Shown piece by piece: positions 5,668 through 7,249 of a DNA stretch of 7,249 nucleotides. A model generated the notes under the pieces. The model made no database searches, was not told the DNA's origin, and saw only the letters and a program-made list of their open reading frames with translations. Within the stretch, counting starts at the first letter, position 1, and each line of letters starts with the position of its first letter. The position numbers and the translations under genes were made by a program. The stretch is from Atopobium sp. (GTDB lineage: Bacteria > Actinomycetota > Coriobacteriia > Coriobacteriales > Atopobiaceae), in the NCBI GenBank assembly GCA_015259045.1, contig JABZHD010000051.1:1-7249 (forward strand), written 5' to 3'.

Positions 5668-6165
5668 TTACCAGGCAACGTTATTGCTGGTGTTACGAGG
5701 ACCAGAGTTCTCATCAAGTGTCTGACGAACACGAGAGACAGAATTTGTCAGGCTCTTGAGGTTCTCCTCAAGGTGAGCAAGAACGGTATCTGCATACTCC
5801 TCAGCGTTGTAGCGAGTATCACGCTCATACTGCTCTGCCTGATCACGAATGGCGTCTGCCTGCTGCTGAGCAAGGCGGACAACCTCCTGGTCACCAGCAA
5901 GAATCATAGCCTGCTGCTGTGCGTCAGCAATGATGGACTCTGCCTGAGCACGTGCGCGCTCAAGGGTCTCATCCTCTTCCTTGATGATGCGACGAGCGGT
6001 TGCAAACTCTTCTGGGAAAACACGACGAATCTCGTCAAGCAGCTCGTAGAAGTCCTGGGCATCAATAATCTTCTTGTTACCGCCATCCATAAAAGGTGAC
6101 TTAGCCTCAGTTACGATCTGCTCAATCTCAGATACAAGGCTCTCAATTTCCTCGCCTGGCTGCAT
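5668..6165 (-). CDS. DivIVA/SepIVA-like coiled-coil protein
   Basis: The 165-residue product is soluble, charged and Gln/Ala/Glu-rich. An N-terminal helix (EIESLVSEIEQIVTEA) is followed by a short linker and the segment YELLDEIRRVFPEEFATARRII at about 40-61. From about 62 to 150 it is a continuous coiled coil with repeated AxAxxII and AQQQAD-type heptads. No signal peptide or membrane segment is visible. The LLDEIR..PEE..A pattern and the C-terminal coil resemble mycobacterial SepIVA (Rv2927c), a DivIVA-domain septal factor whose gene also lies directly upstream of a DUF177 gene near rnc and smc. By similarity and position it probably acts in division or envelope growth; this is inference. 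Database entries may call it a V-type ATPase subunit H-like protein, which I think is only coiled-coil resemblance. The ATG at 6163-6165 has AAAGGAG 6 bases upstream. Confidence 0.85.
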   Translation of the reverse strand: MQPGEEIESLVSEIEQIVTEAKSPFMDGGNKKIIDAQDFYELLDEIRRVFPEEFATARRIIKEEDETLERARAQAESIIADAQQQAMILAGDQEVVRLAQQQADAIRDQAEQYERDTRYNAEEYADTVLAHLEENLKSLTNSVSRVRQTLDENSGPRNTSNNVAW

Positions 6166-6189
6166 CCAGGGCTCCTTTCAATCCAATAC

Positions 6190-6213
6190 ATAAGCCGTGT
6201 TATATGCGCTTAT
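6190..6213. repeat. Inverted repeat ATAAGC-N12-GCTTAT over the candidate promoter
   Basis: ATAAGC (6190-6195) and GCTTAT (6208-6213) are exact reverse complements 12 bases apart and flank the TATAAC -10 box. A second, looser pair, CGCATA/TATGCG, lies in the same gap (about 6205-6238). They may be operator half-sites or RNA stems. Confidence 0.35.
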
Positions 6214-6227
6214 AGCCCACATGAGCA
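6199..6227 (-). promoter_or_regulatory. Candidate promoter of the SepIVA-like gene
   Basis: In the 126-base gap after coaD the minus strand has TATAAC (6199-6204, five of six -10 matches), 17 bases from TGCTCA (6222-6227, three of six -35 matches). The start would give a leader of roughly 30 bases ahead of a good ribosome binding site. No terminator is visible after coaD, so readthrough from rsmD-coaD is also possible. Confidence 0.35.
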
Positions 6228-6291
6228 CGACGCATAAAACACCTTTTTAAGAATGTTAGCAGAATATAATGAAAATGCAGGGCAAATATAC

Positions 6292-6801
6292 TTAATTACC
6301 GCAATTATGCAGAGCTTCAAGCTTTTTAATGACGTTCTTTGGTACCAAAAATGATACGTCTGCGCCCATGGCTGAGATTTCTCTGACAATTGAAGAAGAA
6401 ATGTAGCCGTACTCTGGACTAGACATAACAAAGACGCTCTCCAGCTCAGGAGCCATATGAGCGTTAAGATCTGCCTGCTGAAGCTCATACTCAAAGTCTG
6501 TCATAGCCCTCAGACCTTTAACAACACCACCTGCGCCGCGAGCATTGCAGAAATCAACCAGAAGGCCTTCCATAGGCTCTACAGAAACGTCCACAAGACC
6601 TTCATCTACCAGAGCGTCTTTGAGCATCTGTACGCGCTCTTCAAGAGAAAAGGTAGTTCCTGTGCCGTGCTTGCGCTTTGAAGCCGCAACAGCTACCGTA
6701 ACATTTTCAAAAAGACGAGAAGCTCGTTTGATTACATCAAGGTGTCCGTTTGTGACGGGATCAAAAGTACCTGGTACAACTACGTGAGTGATGCTGTTCA
6801 A
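6292..6801 (-). CDS. coaD: Phosphopantetheine adenylyltransferase
   Basis: CoaD transfers AMP from ATP to 4'-phosphopantetheine to make dephospho-CoA, the penultimate step of coenzyme A synthesis, in the cytoplasm. The 169-residue product (E. coli 159) has the nucleotidyltransferase motif GTFDPVTNGHLD at 11-22 with TNGH at 17-20. It also has KGLRAMTDFEYE starting at 95 and the C-terminal ISSSIVRE at 134-141. All the expected catalytic segments are present. The start is TTG at 6799-6801, because AGGAG lies 5 bases upstream and the next residues lead directly into the first beta strand; no ATG lies nearby. The gene begins 8 bases after the rsmD stop, and the stop TAG overlaps the AGGAG, so the two are translationally linked. 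rsmD-coaD is a very common pair. CoA made here supplies the phosphopantetheine arm for the downstream ACP. Confidence 0.96.
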   Translation of the reverse strand: MNSITHVVVPGTFDPVTNGHLDVIKRASRLFENVTVAVAASKRKHGTGTTFSLEERVQMLKDALVDEGLVDVSVEPMEGLLVDFCNARGAGGVVKGLRAMTDFEYELQQADLNAHMAPELESVFVMSSPEYGYISSSIVREISAMGADVSFLVPKNVIKKLEALHNCGN

Positions 6802-6809
6802 CGTATCTC

Positions 6810-7249
6810 CTATCCCTCACAACGAACAAGTAAATCAACTTGAGCAATACCATAACGCTTACTCTTAGAAAGCTCAAAGTTGTCAAGAGAAACTGAAACA
6901 GATTTGTGGCTATGCTCGTACACTACCACAGCATCTTCTGTCAGACTTCCCGCCTGAGTCAAGTCTTTGAGCAGCTTGGATACTACCTCTGCCTCAACGG
7001 CATAAGGAGGGTCCAAAAATACCACGTCAAAAGGACCTCCAAACAGCTGGGATAACTCAGCTAAACGCGCAGTATCACCACAGATAACACTCATCTCAGA
7101 GGTAGCTACACCAAGAGACATAGCCGTACGCTTAATACGGTCACACGTCTTTCTGTCTTTATCAATAAACGTAGCGTACAGTGCACCCCTGGAGAGCAGC
7201 TCAAAGCCCATAGCACCCGAGCCTGCAAAAGCGTCAAGCACTCTAGACT
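6810..7249 (-). CDS. rsmD: 16S rRNA (guanine(966)-N(2))-methyltransferase RsmD, N-terminus beyond window
   Basis: RsmD methylates the 2-amino group of guanine 966 (E. coli numbering) of 16S rRNA on the assembling 30S subunit, using S-adenosylmethionine. The window holds 145 residues and the stop; the family is about 180-190 residues, so some 40 N-terminal residues lie outside. Reading from the edge gives S-R-V and then the SAM-binding motif LDAFAGSGAMGFE. The acidic IDKD follows at the end of the next strand, and the catalytic motif DPPY is encoded at 7002-7013. The GTG at 7239-7241 is an internal valine of the SAM motif, not a start, since the frame continues upstream without a stop. coaD follows at once. 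Confidence 0.94.
   Translation of the reverse strand, partial: SRVLDAFAGSGAMGFELLSRGALYATFIDKDRKTCDRIKRTAMSLGVATSEMSVICGDTARLAELSQLFGGPFDVVFLDPPYAVEAEVVSKLLKDLTQAGSLTEDAVVVYEHSHKSVSVSLDNFELSKSKRYGIAQVDLLVRCEG

Noticed and set aside
1..7249. CRISPR array, insertion sequence, tRNA or phage genes
   Set aside because: No regularly spaced direct repeats, terminal inverted repeats with transposase, cloverleaf sequence or phage-like genes were seen; the whole window is accounted for by housekeeping genes.

Overview
The window is an ordinary bacterial chromosomal block. Every recognisable gene lies on the minus strand, so transcription runs from the right end to the left. In that order they are rsmD (5' end cut by the window edge), coaD, a DivIVA/SepIVA-like coiled-coil gene, yceD (DUF177), rpmF, plsX, acpP, rnc and smc (3' end cut by the window edge). 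I find no mobile element, CRISPR array, tRNA, rRNA or plus-strand gene.

The gene order, the SepIVA-like protein beside a DUF177 protein, a zinc-ribbon L32 and moderate base composition suggest an actinobacterium of the class Coriobacteriia, perhaps the Atopobium/Olsenella group. This is inferred from context and protein style, not from a search. Two differences from better-known layouts stand out. No fabD/fabG lies between plsX and acpP, as it does in Bacillus, and no fpg lies between rnc and smc, as it does in mycobacteria.

Right part (about 5093-7249): rsmD (16S rRNA guanine methyltransferase) is followed after 8 bases by coaD (penultimate coenzyme A step), whose TTG start has a Shine-Dalgarno overlapping the rsmD stop. 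A 126-base gap with a candidate promoter and inverted repeats precedes the SepIVA-like gene, which runs into yceD after 5 bases. Middle (about 3538-5092): rpmF has its own extended -10 promoter with an inverted repeat over the upstream element, a GC-rich leader hairpin, and a strong intrinsic terminator after its stop. plsX follows that terminator with almost no room for a promoter, and a second terminator follows plsX. Left part (1-3537): acpP, rnc and smc are tightly packed, 13 and 17 bases apart, and probably co-transcribed.

Together the genes link ribosome maturation (RsmD, YceD, L32, RNase III), coenzyme A and acyl-carrier supply for lipid synthesis (CoaD, PlsX, ACP), and division and chromosome organisation (SepIVA-like protein, SMC). 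No obviously new system is present. The points worth a second look are the two terminators framing plsX, the rpmF control region, the initiation region of smc, and a few substitutions at conserved positions in SMC, RNase III and ACP.
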